A stretch of DNA of 64,000 nucleotides from Streptomyces adelaidensis (GTDB taxonomy: Bacteria; Actinomycetota; Actinomycetes; Streptomycetales; Streptomycetaceae). Within the stretch, counting starts at the first letter, position 1. Each line of letters starts with the position of its first letter. The stretch spans positions 57,890-121,889 of the forward strand of contig NZ_JAEMUX010000020.1 in the NCBI RefSeq assembly GCF_016598475.1, read 5' to 3'. This document shows positions 26,416 through 35,369 of this stretch, in pieces. The position numbers were made by a program, and so were the translations under genes. The notes beneath the pieces were generated by a model. The model was not told the DNA's origin, did not search any database, and was given only the letters and a program-made list of their open reading frames with translations.

Positions 26416-27683
26416 CCCGCCGGGCCCACCCCGTCGTCCAGCTCCGCCGGCTCCTGGTCACCGCGGCCACCGGCGGCACGGGCTTCCTGCTGCTCTGCGC
26501 CCTCGGACACGCCATGGCCCACCCGAACGCCCCGGCCGGCTCGGTGCTCCGCCTGGGGTGGTGCGTCGCGCCCGCCGCCGCCACCGTGTACTTCGCGGTG
26601 ACCGTGGCCCGCACGGACCCCGGCACCCGGCCCCGCCCCGGCCTGTCCGCCATCGGCCTCGGCCCCGGCCGGCTGATGGCCGTCTCGGCGGTCACGACGG
26701 CCCTGTCCACCGTCCTCGGCTCGCTCCTCGCCCTGCTCTTCTTCCTCCATCTGCGCGGCGACCTCACGGGCATGCCCTTCGACGGCGCCGCCGCCGACGT
26801 CCTCGCCGCCGAGCGGCCCCTGCCCGTGCCGGCCGCCCTCACCCTCCTCGCCCTGGTCCCGGCCGTCGCCTCCCTGACGACCGCCCTCGTCCTGCGCCCC
26901 AGGGACACCCGGGCCCGGCCCGCCGGACCCCGGACCCGCTTCATGGCGTACGACACCTTCGACCTCCGCCGACGCGCCGCGGCACCGGCCGGCGCGACGC
27001 GGTACGAGGAGGAGCCGGACGAGGAGGCCGCCGGGCCCCCGGCACCGGCCGAGCAGCCGGAACCGCCGACTCCGCGCCCCGCCCCCGGCGGCCTCCCCTG
27101 GGGCATCGCCGTGCTCGCCGTCGGCCTCGCCATCGAGACCTACGCCGGACAGTCCGACGCCGGCTCCGCCCTCACCCTGCCCGGCGGCCTCGCGGACAGC
27201 CCCGCCGGAGTCCTCGGCGGCTGGCTGCTCACCGCGCTGGGCCTGGTCCTGGCCGGCCCCGGGCTCACCCACTTCACGGGGCTGCTGCTCCAGGCCGTAC
27301 GCCCCGGCGCGCTGCGGCTGCTCGCCGGTCGGGTGCTCCAGGAGGAGGCCCGGCGGATCGGGCGGCCGCTCGGGGTGGTGTGCGCGGTGGCCTCCGGCGC
27401 GTACACCATGGTGACGCTGGCCTCCGGCACGCGCCCCACGGTCGGGCCGCTCACCCTGCTGGGCGCGGCCGTCGTGGCCGGCAGCACCGTCCTCACCCTC
27501 GCGACAGCCGCCGTCGAGGCCCGCCGGGCGCACGCGGACACCACGGCCGCGCTGTTGCGGATGGGGGCGCCCAGGGCTCTGCCCCGCCGGGCCGCCCTGG
27601 TCCGCGCGGGCGCCCTGCTGACCGTGTTCGGCCCGCTGACCTGGACGGTCGCCGTGCTGGCGGCGCTCCCGCTGGCCGCCTGA
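26397..27683 (+). CDS. ABC transporter-associated integral membrane protein
   Basis: A 428-residue protein starting at GTG 26397 inside the end of the ATPase gene. It has about eight hydrophobic segments in two halves: four before and four after a long Pro/Glu-rich hydrophilic loop (about residues 175-235). The layout resembles FtsX/MacB-type permeases, but no diagnostic motif was recognised. The overlap with the ATPase gene is strong evidence that the two form one transporter. Confidence 0.78.
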   Translation: MLALRLARRAHPVVQLRRLLVTAATGGTGFLLLCALGHAMAHPNAPAGSVLRLGWCVAPAAATVYFAVTVARTDPGTRPRPGLSAIGLGPGRLMAVSAVTTALSTVLGSLLALLFFLHLRGDLTGMPFDGAAADVLAAERPLPVPAALTLLALVPAVASLTTALVLRPRDTRARPAGPRTRFMAYDTFDLRRRAAAPAGATRYEEEPDEEAAGPPAPAEQPEPPTPRPAPGGLPWGIAVLAVGLAIETYAGQSDAGSALTLPGGLADSPAGVLGGWLLTALGLVLAGPGLTHFTGLLLQAVRPGALRLLAGRVLQEEARRIGRPLGVVCAVASGAYTMVTLASGTRPTVGPLTLLGAAVVAGSTVLTLATAAVEARRAHADTTAALLRMGAPRALPRRAALVRAGALLTVFGPLTWTVAVLAALPLAA

Positions 27684-27807
27684 GACACGCACCGAAAGCC
27701 GGTACGGAAAAGCCGTACGAAAAAAGTCCGCGACCGGCGATGAGTTTCGCGGGCGCCCCCCGTCTATCCCTCCGTACAGACCGAAACCGAATGGGAGAGG
27801 CCTCGCC

Positions 27808-28224
27808 ATGAGCCAGACATACCAGCAGATGATCTTCGTGAACCTGCCCGTGAACGACCTCGACGCCTCGAAGAAGTTCTTCACGGAGCTCGGGTACTCG
27901 CTCAACCCCCGGTTCAGCGACGACAACGCGGCCTCCGTCGTGATCAGCGACACCATCGTGGCGATGCTGCTCACCAAGCCGTTCTACGCGTCCTTCACCA
28001 AGAAGGAGATCGCGGACGCCTCGAAGACCAGCGAGGTGCTGATCTGTCTGAGCGCCGAGAGCCGCGAGAAGGTCGACGAGCTGGTCGACAAGGCCGTCGC
28101 CGCCGGTGGCACCGCCTCGGAGCAGGTCCAGGAGTACCCGCAGATGTACGGCCGCGCCTTCGACGACCTCGATGGCCACACCTGGGAAGTCATGTGGATG
28201 GACCCGGCCGCGATCGAGGGCTGA
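27808..28224 (+). CDS. VOC-family (glyoxalase/bleomycin-resistance-like) protein
   Basis: A 138-residue protein of the vicinal oxygen chelate superfamily: two beta-alpha-beta-beta-beta halves beginning FVNLPVNDLDASKKFFTELGYS and ending YGRAFDDLDGHTWEVMWMD. The C-terminal DGHTWE carries a usual metal-ligand glutamate. ATG 27808 is preceded by GGGAGAGG. Such small members are often of unknown substrate, and resistance is only one possibility. It stands alone between the ABC pair and the LOG-family gene. Confidence 0.87.
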   Translation: MSQTYQQMIFVNLPVNDLDASKKFFTELGYSLNPRFSDDNAASVVISDTIVAMLLTKPFYASFTKKEIADASKTSEVLICLSAESREKVDELVDKAVAAGGTASEQVQEYPQMYGRAFDDLDGHTWEVMWMDPAAIEG

Positions 28225-28252
28225 GCCTCGGCCGACAACCGTGCCCGTCACA

Positions 28253-28274
28253 CCGCGCCCCCGAAGGGGCGCGG
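28253..28274 (+). terminator. GC-rich hairpin after the VOC gene
   Basis: CCGCGCCCC (28253-28261) and GGGGCGCGG (28266-28274) form a perfect nine-base stem with a CGAA tetraloop, 28 bases after the stop codon. The surrounding GGGGAACCGCGCGA is a very common intergenic motif in Streptomyces. Confidence 0.7.
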
Positions 28275-28376
28275 GGAACCGCGCGACAAGCCACGACGCA
28301 CGCGCACTCGCGCACACACCCGCGGGCCCACGGTCATGGCCGCCGCTCCGCCGGCGGAGCGCCCTAGCATGGGCGG

Positions 28377-29501
28377 GTGCAGACGATGCCCGCCCATGCG
28401 GCCCACCACGGTGACCATGAGATAGAGACGCTGGAGGAGTTCGACGCGACCGTCTCGGCGCGCGGCTCCCTCGCCGGATACCGGATCCAGGCCGTCGACC
28501 TGACGGACCGTACGCGCGAACTGCTCGCCACCGACACGGCGGGCGCGGTCTTCCTCGGCTGCCCGATGCGCGAGCAGGCGGCGGCGAAGATCCGCGCGGA
28601 CGGCGCCCTGGTCTTCCCACCCGTCCCCGGCCTGCCCTTCGATCCGTACCGCGGCCTGGTCTACTCCCCCGACGAGCTCTTCACGTCCCTGTCGGACGGC
28701 GGTTACGAGGCGACGCCCGACGCCCGCTCGTACGCCTGGTTCCAGCGGACCAAGGCCGACCGGGACGTCCTCTCCTCCCTGCTGCGCGCCGTCCACGACG
28801 ACTCCGTCTCGGACGCGCTCGACGAACTCCTCTCCGGGGCGCGGGTGGTGGGTGTGATGGGCGGCCACGCGATGGCGCGCGGCACGGAGGCGTACGAGGG
28901 TGCCGCGCGCCTCGGCCGTACGCTGGCGCGCTCGGGTCTCACCGTCGCCACCGGCGGTGGTCCTGGCGCGATGGAGGCGGCGAACCTGGGCGCCTACGCG
29001 GCCCCGTACGACGACGAGATGCTCGCCGAGTCGCTCCCGCTCCTCGCGAAGGCGCCGAAGTTCACGCCCTCGATCACCGAGTGGGCGGCCGCCGCCTTCG
29101 AGGTGCGCACCCGCTGGCCCCGGGGCGGGACCTCCGTCGGTATCCCCACCTGGTTCTACGGCCACGAGCCGCCGAACCCGTTCGCCTCGCACATCGCCAA
29201 GTACTTCGCCAACGCCACCCGCGAGGACGGTCTCCTCGCCCGCTGCGGCAGCGGTGTCGTCTTCCTGCCGGGCGCCGCCGGAACCGTCCAGGAGATCTTC
29301 GACAACACGACCCCCAACTACTACGAGTCGCGCGGCGAACCGACCCCCATGGTCCTCGTCGACCGCGCCCACTGGACGGAGAAGCTGCCCGCCTGGCCGC
29401 TGGTCCGAGCGCTGGCGCGCGGCCGTTCGATGGAGGCCCGGATCGCCCTGGTGGATCACATCGACGAGGCCCCGGAGGCCTTGGCCCGCCTCGGGAGCTG
29501 A
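28377..29501 (+). CDS. LOG-family Rossmann-fold protein
   Basis: A 374-residue protein. Residues about 155-350 hold the LOG / lysine-decarboxylase-like fold: VVGVMGGHAMARGTEAY, the nucleotide-binding VATGGGPGAMEAANLGA and FLPGAAGTVQEIFDNTT in place of the usual PGGxGTxxE. Known LOG proteins cleave cytokinin or other nucleoside 5'-monophosphates to free base and ribose phosphate. This longer form has about 150 extra N-terminal residues with no motif I recognise. Start GTG 28377; an ATG three codons later is equally plausible. Confidence 0.82.
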   Translation: MQTMPAHAAHHGDHEIETLEEFDATVSARGSLAGYRIQAVDLTDRTRELLATDTAGAVFLGCPMREQAAAKIRADGALVFPPVPGLPFDPYRGLVYSPDELFTSLSDGGYEATPDARSYAWFQRTKADRDVLSSLLRAVHDDSVSDALDELLSGARVVGVMGGHAMARGTEAYEGAARLGRTLARSGLTVATGGGPGAMEAANLGAYAAPYDDEMLAESLPLLAKAPKFTPSITEWAAAAFEVRTRWPRGGTSVGIPTWFYGHEPPNPFASHIAKYFANATREDGLLARCGSGVVFLPGAAGTVQEIFDNTTPNYYESRGEPTPMVLVDRAHWTEKLPAWPLVRALARGRSMEARIALVDHIDEAPEALARLGS

Positions 29502-29708
29502 GGGTTGCGCGCAGGGCTACGCGCGTTGCTGAACGGAGGTCAAACGTCCGGATGGTTAATCAGCGGGCAAAGCCAACTGCTCGGACACTTCTTCGGATTG
29601 ACAGTACTTATGGCGCGCTTATAAACCTGTGAGGCACATGGGGAAGCCGCTGTTCCGGCGGCACACCTCCCTCACCCCCCACCTATGTGCCTCTCTTGAA
29701 GGGCAAAC

Positions 29709-30404
29709 GTGTCCATATCTCCCCGTATCACGCGAACGGTGCGTTGTCTCGGTGTCGCCTCCGCGTCCACCGCACTCGTGCTCGGCATCGCGGGCAGCGC
29801 CGCGGCCTGCAGCATCAAGGACTTCTCCGCCGTGGCGGAGTGCGACGGCGACAAGGGCGTCATCCGCGTCACCGACGTCGACCCGCTGGGCATCAAGGCG
29901 GAAGTCAGCGTCTATCTGGAGAACAACGGGGCCGACCTGCGCCTGGTCGGCACCGACGAGATCAAGGGCTCCACCGCCGAGGGTGTCACCATCACCTTCG
30001 CGGAGGCCTGGGAACCCAACGCCGAGTACCGCGTCCACATCAAGGCGAAGAAGTACGTCGACGAGGATCTGCCGATCCTGACCGCGCCCGCCACGGCCTG
30101 CGCGAAGGCGGAAACCCCGCCCGCCGCCTCGCAGAGCCCCAAGGAACCGGCACAGGACGAGAACAAGGGCGAGGACGAGCCGTCCGAGACCAAGAACTCC
30201 CCCACGCCGTCGGCCTCGGAGAGCACCGCACCCGCCGGTTCGAGCGACAACAACGTTCCCTCACCCGAGGGTGAGTCCAACCTCGCCGAGACCGGTTCCG
30301 ACACCAACACCGGCCCCATCGCCGCCATCGCGGCGGCCCTGGTCTTTCTCGGCGCCGGTGCCGTGCACTACAGCATGCGGCGACGCGGGGCCTCCACCCG
30401 CTGA
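29709..30404 (+). CDS. secreted LAETG-anchored cell-wall protein
   Basis: A 231-residue cell-surface protein. The N-terminal signal peptide (basic start, then LGVASASTALVLGIAGSAAAC) is followed by a small globular domain of about 110 residues with three cysteines, a Ser/Pro/Glu-rich spacer, and a C-terminal sorting signal. The last contains LAETG, a hydrophobic segment and RRRGASTR. LAxTG is the recognition motif of class E sortases in Streptomyces. Start GTG 29709 with GAAGGG upstream. The function of the globular part is unknown. The only sortase partner would be elsewhere in the genome. Confidence 0.88.
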   Translation: MSISPRITRTVRCLGVASASTALVLGIAGSAAACSIKDFSAVAECDGDKGVIRVTDVDPLGIKAEVSVYLENNGADLRLVGTDEIKGSTAEGVTITFAEAWEPNAEYRVHIKAKKYVDEDLPILTAPATACAKAETPPAASQSPKEPAQDENKGEDEPSETKNSPTPSASESTAPAGSSDNNVPSPEGESNLAETGSDTNTGPIAAIAAALVFLGAGAVHYSMRRRGASTR

Positions 30405-30421
30405 CCCACCTCGTACGGCTG

Positions 30422-30453
30422 CGGCCCGCGCCCCCGAAGAGGGGCGCGGGCCG
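30422..30453. terminator. bidirectional hairpin between convergent genes
   Basis: CGGCCCGCGCCCC (30422-30434) and GGGGCGCGGGCCG (30441-30453) form a perfect 13-base stem with a six-base loop. It lies between the convergent LAETG gene and the maleylpyruvate isomerase-type gene and could end both transcripts. Confidence 0.8.
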
Positions 30454-30478
30454 TACGCCTGTCACGGCTCGCCTCACC

Positions 30479-31294
30479 TCACCCGAACGTCGCCCGCACC
30501 AGCCAGAAGTCCAGCAGCTCCCGGTCCCCCAGTACCTCCAACTCGCCGCTGTCCGGGGGCAGCCGACGGTAGAAGGCGAGCAGGATCTCGGCGAGCGGCC
30601 CGCGCAGCGCGACCGTCGCCTTCTCGTGCCCCCGGCGCCAGCGCACGACATCCTCGGTCAGCTCGACAAGCCACTCGGCGTTCACCTCGGCGGAGGTGTC
30701 GGTGGCGTGCAGGTGGATGCTCCGACCCGGGCCGCGCAGTTCCGTCGCCGCGTCGTGCGGCATGGTCCGCTGCACGAACTCGACGATCTCCAGCCACTCG
30801 TCGATCGCGTCGGCGGCGATGTCGGGCGCCACCTCCACCGGCCGACCGACGGTGAGCGCGGCGTCGGCGCCGTGGATGACCTGCTCATGGGCCATCCGGC
30901 GGGCCCAGAACCCCGCGCTGTGCTCCCAGCCCCACGACCACACCGGTGCCTCGGGCCCCGCCTCGCGCAGTGTGGCCACGATCATCTCGCCGGTCTCCGC
31001 GAGCCACGCGTCCAGCGCGGCCGGGTCCCCCCGCTCCTCGGGTCCCTCGCACAGCGGGACCTCCGGCTCGGGCACCTCCTCCTTCGCCCGGGTCCGTACG
31101 TTCAGCTCGACCCAGCGCAAGGCGCCGCCGGTGTGCCGCAGAAGCTGTTCCAGTGACCAGTCGGGGCAGGTCGGCACGGTCGCCGAGAGATCGGCGCCGG
31201 AGGTCACGATGCCCCTCAACCGCCGTACCTGGAGCTCGATCTCGGCGCAGTAGCGGTCATGGCGGGCCTGTGGTTCTCGCGTACGCATCGGCAT
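30479..31294 (-). CDS. maleylpyruvate isomerase-family, mycothiol-dependent DinB-like protein
   Basis: A 271-residue protein with the MDMPI N-terminal helical bundle: residues about 8-160 read HDRYCAEIELQVRRLRGIV, TCPDWSLEQLLRHTGGALRWV (conserved His metal ligand) and FWARRMAHEQVIHGADA (second metal-binding region with H-E-x3-H). A C-terminal domain follows, LHATDTSAEVNAEWLVELTEDVVRWRRG, of the sterol-carrier-like type common in this family. These proteins use mycothiol in isomerase or transferase reactions; the substrate here is unknown. ATG 31294 has AAGGTG upstream. Confidence 0.83.
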   Translation of the reverse strand: MPMRTREPQARHDRYCAEIELQVRRLRGIVTSGADLSATVPTCPDWSLEQLLRHTGGALRWVELNVRTRAKEEVPEPEVPLCEGPEERGDPAALDAWLAETGEMIVATLREAGPEAPVWSWGWEHSAGFWARRMAHEQVIHGADAALTVGRPVEVAPDIAADAIDEWLEIVEFVQRTMPHDAATELRGPGRSIHLHATDTSAEVNAEWLVELTEDVVRWRRGHEKATVALRGPLAEILLAFYRRLPPDSGELEVLGDRELLDFWLVRATFG

Positions 31295-31305
31295 GGTGCC
31301 GCACC

Positions 31306-32340
31306 TTATGCGGCCGGACCGCCTCCCAGCACCATGATTTCGGCCGCGTCGAAGCAGACGCCGACCTCGTCGCCGGGCTCCGGCGCGTCCCGCAGCGCGC
31401 ACGCCGCCTCCAGGCGCGGCGCGCCCCCCGGCTGGAGGTGCACGGCGACATGGGTGCCCCGGAACGTACGCGCGGCCACGGTGCAGCGCAGCCCGTCGGC
31501 CACGTCCACCAGCCGTACCCCGGCGGGCCGGACGAGCAGCGCGCACGCCCCCTGCGCCGAGCCCTCCGGCACCGGCACCTTGCCCCACGGGGTGTCGGCG
31601 GCCTGCCCGGTGACCGTCGCGTCGACCACGTTGTCGAAGCCGAGGAAACGGGCCACGAACTCGTCCACCGGCCGCTGCCACACGTCGAGCGGCGTGCCGG
31701 ACTGGGCGATCCGCCCGTCCCGCATCACCACGACCCGGTCGGCCAGCGCGAACGCCTCCCCCTGGTCGTGCGTGACCGCCAGCACGGTCGTCCCCAACTC
31801 CCCGAACAGCTCCTGGAGTTCGACGACAAGCCGCTCCCGCAGCGAGCGGTCCAGCTGGCCGAGGGGCTCGTCGAGCATGAGCAGCCGGGGTCGTGGGGCG
31901 AGGGCACGGGCCAGCGCGACCCGCTGCTGCTCACCACCGGAGAGCTCCCCGACCCGCCGCCGCGCGGCCCCGGGCAGCCCGACCAGCTCCAGCAACTCCT
32001 TGACCCGTACCGCTCGTTCAGCCTTCGCCGCGCCACGCATCCGCGGCCCGAAGGCGACGTTCCCGGCCACGTCCCGCTGCGGGAAGAGCTGATGGTCCTG
32101 GAACATCAGGCCGACACCGCGCTTGTGCGCGGGCACGCCCGACTGATCGTGCCCGTCGAGCGACACCCGCCCGCCGTCGAGCGGTTGGAGCCCGGCGACC
32201 ACCCGCAGCAACGTCGACTTGCCGCTGCCGCTCGGCCCCAGCACGCACACGATCTCGTGCTCGGCGACCTCCAGACCGACCGCGTCGAGCACGGGCCGCC
32301 CGTCGAACCGTACGGTCGCGTCCTCCAGCCGGAGCAACAT
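31306..32340 (-). CDS. thiQ: thiamine ABC transporter ATP-binding protein
   Basis: A 344-residue ATPase. Walker A is LGPSGSGKSTLLRVVAG, the signature is LSGGEQQRVALARAL, Walker B is LLMLDEPLGQLD, and the switch His is in AVTHDQGEAFALADR. A C-terminal extension of about 100 residues resembles a TOBE-like regulatory domain. Its ATG shares the final A of the thiP stop (TGATG), so translation is coupled. Identity as the thiamine ATPase rests on the operon: binding protein and permease upstream and a TPP riboswitch at the head. Confidence 0.88.
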   Translation of the reverse strand: MLLRLEDATVRFDGRPVLDAVGLEVAEHEIVCVLGPSGSGKSTLLRVVAGLQPLDGGRVSLDGHDQSGVPAHKRGVGLMFQDHQLFPQRDVAGNVAFGPRMRGAAKAERAVRVKELLELVGLPGAARRRVGELSGGEQQRVALARALAPRPRLLMLDEPLGQLDRSLRERLVVELQELFGELGTTVLAVTHDQGEAFALADRVVVMRDGRIAQSGTPLDVWQRPVDEFVARFLGFDNVVDATVTGQAADTPWGKVPVPEGSAQGACALLVRPAGVRLVDVADGLRCTVAARTFRGTHVAVHLQPGGAPRLEAACALRDAPEPGDEVGVCFDAAEIMVLGGGPAA

Positions 32341-34058
32341 CAGAACTCCCCCGTGCGATCGGTACGAAGACGCTCCAGCACCAGCAGGGCCACCGCGCAC
32401 ACCACCATCAGAATCGTCGAAAGGGCCATCGCCTGGCCGTAGTTGAGGGCCCCCGGCCGCCCGAGCAGCCGCGCCACGGCGACCGGCAGGGTCGGGTTGT
32501 CGGCGCGGGCGATGAACACGGTCGCCCCGAACTCCCCGAGCGACACGGCGAAGGCGAACCCGGCCGCGACCAGCAGCGCCCGCCGCACCATCGGCAGGTC
32601 GACCTCCCGCCACACCCGCCACGGCGACGCCCCGAGCACGGCCGCCGCCTCCCGAAGCCGCTCGTCCACCGCCCGCAGCACGGGCAGCATGGTCCGTACG
32701 ACGAAGGGGACGCCCACCAGGGCCTGTGCCAGCGGCACCAGGATCCAGGAACTGCGCAGGTCCAGCGGCGGCTCGTCCAGCGCGATCAGGAACCCGAAGC
32801 CGACGGTCACCGCGGACACCCCGAGCGGCAGCATGAGCAGCGCGTCGAAGCCCCGGACGAGCCGGCCGGCCCGCCGGGTGAGCGCGGCCGCCGCGAGGCC
32901 GCCGATCAGTAGGGCGATGACGGTCGCCGCGCCCGCGTACTTGAGCGAGTTACCGACCGCCTCGATCGGCGCCACCAGGAAGATCCCGCTGTCGTCGCTG
33001 GTCAGCGCCTTGTAGTAGCCGAAGCCCGGCGCGTCGAGCGACCGCTCCACCAGCACACCCAGCGGCAGCAGGATCAGTACGACGACGGTGGCGAGGACCG
33101 CGCCGAGCAGCGCCCACTGCCCCGCTCCGCGCGGCCGCCGTGCCGTGAGCGAGGGGTCCACCAGCCGCAGCGCGGTCTCCCGCCGCCGTACGGTCCACGC
33201 GTGCAGGGCGAGGATCAGACCGACCGCCACGAACTGCACGATCGTCAGTACGGCGGCCGTCGCCAGGTCGAAGATCTCCGAGGTCTGCCGGTAGATCTCC
33301 ACTTCGAGCGTCGAGAACGTCGGCCCACCGAGGATCTGCACCACCCCGAAGGAGGTGAAGGTGAAGAGGAACACCATCAGCGCGGCGGCGGCCACGGCGG
33401 GCGCCAGCGCCGGCAGGGTCACCCTCCGCCAGGCCGCCGACGGCGACGCGCCGAGCATCCGCGCGGCCTCCTCCTGCCGAGGGTCGAGCTGCGCCCACAG
33501 CCCTCCGACGGTCCGGACGACAACCGCGTAGTTGAAGAACACATGCGCGAGCAGGATCGCCCAGACCGTCGTGTCCAGCCGTACGCCCCACAGCTCGTCG
33601 AACAGCCCGCCGTGCCCGACCAGCGCCAGGAACGCCGTACCGACGACCACGGTCGGCAGCACGAACGGCACGGTGACGACCGCCCGCAGGATCTCCTTGC
33701 CCCTGAAATCGAAGCGCGCGAACACATACGCGCCGGGGAGCGCGATCAGCAGCGTGAGTGCGGTCGAGACGAGCGCCTGCCAGGTGGTGAACCACAGCAC
33801 ATGCCGGATGCCGGAGTCCCCCAGCACCTCCCCGATCCGCCCGAACTGCCAGACCCCGTCGAGCTTCAGCCCACGTACGACGATCGCCGCGACGGGATAG
33901 GCGAAGAACACCCCGAAGAACGCGACGGGCAGGGCCATGAGCCCGAGCCGCGCAGCGTTCCCCGTAGGTGTCCTTCGCGAAGACGCCTTCGCCACTGACG
34001 CCTTCGCTGCTGACGCCTTCGCTACTTCAGTACGAGAGAGGTCCACGACTTGACCCAC
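32340..34058 (-). CDS. thiP: thiamine ABC transporter permease, fused two-domain
   Basis: A 572-residue permease made of two homologous halves, each with about six membrane segments and an EAA loop: EEAARMLGASPSAAWRRVTLP in the first half and REAAAVLGASPWRVWREVDLP in the second. Fused permeases of this size are typical of ThiP and iron(III) transporters. The first 30 residues contain the hydrophilic repeat KASAAKASVAKAS. GTG 34058 overlaps the end of thiB by 37 bases; a GTG four codons later would also fit. Confidence 0.88.
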   Translation of the reverse strand: MGQVVDLSRTEVAKASAAKASVAKASSRRTPTGNAARLGLMALPVAFFGVFFAYPVAAIVVRGLKLDGVWQFGRIGEVLGDSGIRHVLWFTTWQALVSTALTLLIALPGAYVFARFDFRGKEILRAVVTVPFVLPTVVVGTAFLALVGHGGLFDELWGVRLDTTVWAILLAHVFFNYAVVVRTVGGLWAQLDPRQEEAARMLGASPSAAWRRVTLPALAPAVAAAALMVFLFTFTSFGVVQILGGPTFSTLEVEIYRQTSEIFDLATAAVLTIVQFVAVGLILALHAWTVRRRETALRLVDPSLTARRPRGAGQWALLGAVLATVVVLILLPLGVLVERSLDAPGFGYYKALTSDDSGIFLVAPIEAVGNSLKYAGAATVIALLIGGLAAAALTRRAGRLVRGFDALLMLPLGVSAVTVGFGFLIALDEPPLDLRSSWILVPLAQALVGVPFVVRTMLPVLRAVDERLREAAAVLGASPWRVWREVDLPMVRRALLVAAGFAFAVSLGEFGATVFIARADNPTLPVAVARLLGRPGALNYGQAMALSTILMVVCAVALLVLERLRTDRTGEF

Positions 34059-35110
34059 TGGTCACGGTTCTCGGCGATCTTCTTCGGCGCCATGGTCTCG
34101 GGGTCCTTCGCCGCGGGCCCGTACTCGGTGAACTCGACGGGCACGGACGCCCCCTCGACCACCGGGTACACGAACATGTTGAGCGGCATGTCCTCCTGGA
34201 ACTTCTTCGAGATCAGGAAGTCGACGAGCGCCTTGCCGCCCTCGGCGTTCTTCGCGTTGCTGAGCAGCCCCGCGAACTCGATCTGCCGGAAGCAGGTACC
34301 CGTCGCGACGCCGGTCGGCGCGGTCTTCGGCCGGGGGTCCGCGTAGACGACCTCGGCGGGCGGCGAGGAGGCGTACGACACGACGAGCGGCCGGTCGCCG
34401 CCGGCCTTCTTGCCGTCGGTGGACCCGGAGAACTCCTGGTAGTAGGCCTGCTCCCAGCCGTCGACGACCTTCACCCCGTTGGCCTTGAGCTTCTCCCAGT
34501 AGCTCGCCCACCCGTCGTCGCCGTACTTCGCGGCCGTACCGAGAACGAATCCGAGCCCGGGCGAGGAGGTGGAGGCGTTCTCGGTGACGAGCAGATCCTT
34601 GTACTCGGGCTTGATCAGATCGTCGAACGACCGCGGCGGCTCGATCTTCTTCTCACTGAAGTAGGCCTTGTCGTAGTTGACGCAGATGTCACCGGAGTCG
34701 ATGGGCGTGACCCGGTGCTCGTCCTTGTCGAGCTGGTAGGCGGCCCCGACCTTGTCGAGCCCCTTCGCCTCGTACGGCTGGAAGAGGCCGTTGTCGAGCG
34801 CGCGGGACAGCAGCGTGTTGTCGACGCCGAAGAAGACGTCGCCCTGCGGGTTGTCCTTGGTCAGGATCGCCTGGTTGACGGCCTGCCCCGCGTCACCGCT
34901 CTTGAGGACCTTGACCTTGTACCCGGACTCCTTCTCGAACGCCTTCAGCACGTCCTTGGAGTAGGCGAAGGACCCGTGGCTGACGAGCGTGACGGTCTTG
35001 GAGTCGCCGCCGCTGCCGCTGCCCGAGTCCGTCGACCCGCACGCGGACAGCGTGAGGAGCCCCAGCCCGACGGCGAGAACCGTTGCCTTCTTGGTCTTGG
35101 TGATGCCCAC
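34022..35110 (-). CDS. thiB: thiamine ABC transporter substrate-binding lipoprotein
   Basis: A 362-residue binding protein. The signal peptide KKATVLAVGLGLLTLSACGS ends in a lipobox (LSAC), followed by a Gly/Ser linker. The mature part carries TbpA/ThiB family blocks: TLVSHGSFAYSKDVLKAFEKESGYKVKVLKSGDAG, PQGDVFFGVDNTLLSRAL, ICVNYDKAYF and the C-terminal LVDFLISKKFQEDMPLNMFVYPVVEG. GTG 35110 is chosen for its AGGAGGAA ribosome site eight bases upstream. Expression is governed by the TPP riboswitch at 35205-35300. Confidence 0.9.
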   Translation of the reverse strand: MGITKTKKATVLAVGLGLLTLSACGSTDSGSGSGGDSKTVTLVSHGSFAYSKDVLKAFEKESGYKVKVLKSGDAGQAVNQAILTKDNPQGDVFFGVDNTLLSRALDNGLFQPYEAKGLDKVGAAYQLDKDEHRVTPIDSGDICVNYDKAYFSEKKIEPPRSFDDLIKPEYKDLLVTENASTSSPGLGFVLGTAAKYGDDGWASYWEKLKANGVKVVDGWEQAYYQEFSGSTDGKKAGGDRPLVVSYASSPPAEVVYADPRPKTAPTGVATGTCFRQIEFAGLLSNAKNAEGGKALVDFLISKKFQEDMPLNMFVYPVVEGASVPVEFTEYGPAAKDPETMAPKKIAENRDQWVKSWTSLVLK

Positions 35111-35148
35111 TGAATTGATTCCTCCTGGGGTGACCAGGAAGAGACGCG

Positions 35149-35187
35149 GCCCTGCCCGGGACTCCACGAGGGGTTCCCGGGCAGGGC
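35149..35187 (-). terminator. hairpin in the TPP riboswitch expression platform
   Basis: GCCCTGCCCGGGA (read on the minus strand at 35187-35175) and its perfect complement at 35161-35149 form a 13-base stem with a 13-base loop between the riboswitch aptamer and thiB. This is most likely the ligand-controlled terminator. No U tract is visible, so the mechanism could also be masking at a distance. Confidence 0.75.
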
Positions 35188-35204
35188 GCAACAGCTTGAG
35201 TGAT

Positions 35205-35300
35205 GACCGAACTTCCTACCCAGAATGACCTGGGCGAGGTTCAGAGGGTCTGCGGCCCGATTGCCGCACTCTCAGCGCTGTGGCGCTCCCCTGCCGGAAT
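35205..35300 (-). ncRNA. TPP riboswitch (THI element)
   Basis: Read on the minus strand, the conserved blocks appear in order: GGGGAGCGCC at the 5' side, GCTGAGAGTGCGG, a short stem, CCGCAGACCCTCTGAACCT, the Mg-binding loop, and the 3' block TCTGGGTAGGAAG. These are the diagnostic thiamine pyrophosphate-sensing sequences (CUGAGA and CUGAACCUG...GGUAG-type). It sits 95 bases upstream of thiB and 69 bases after the rlmN stop, on the same strand. High thiamine pyrophosphate should lower expression of the transporter. Confidence 0.93.
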
Positions 35301-35369
35301 ATGAAGATATGCGTACGGACGTCAGGGTACCCCTTGGCCGGATTCCGACTCACGGCCGGTGCCGACGGG

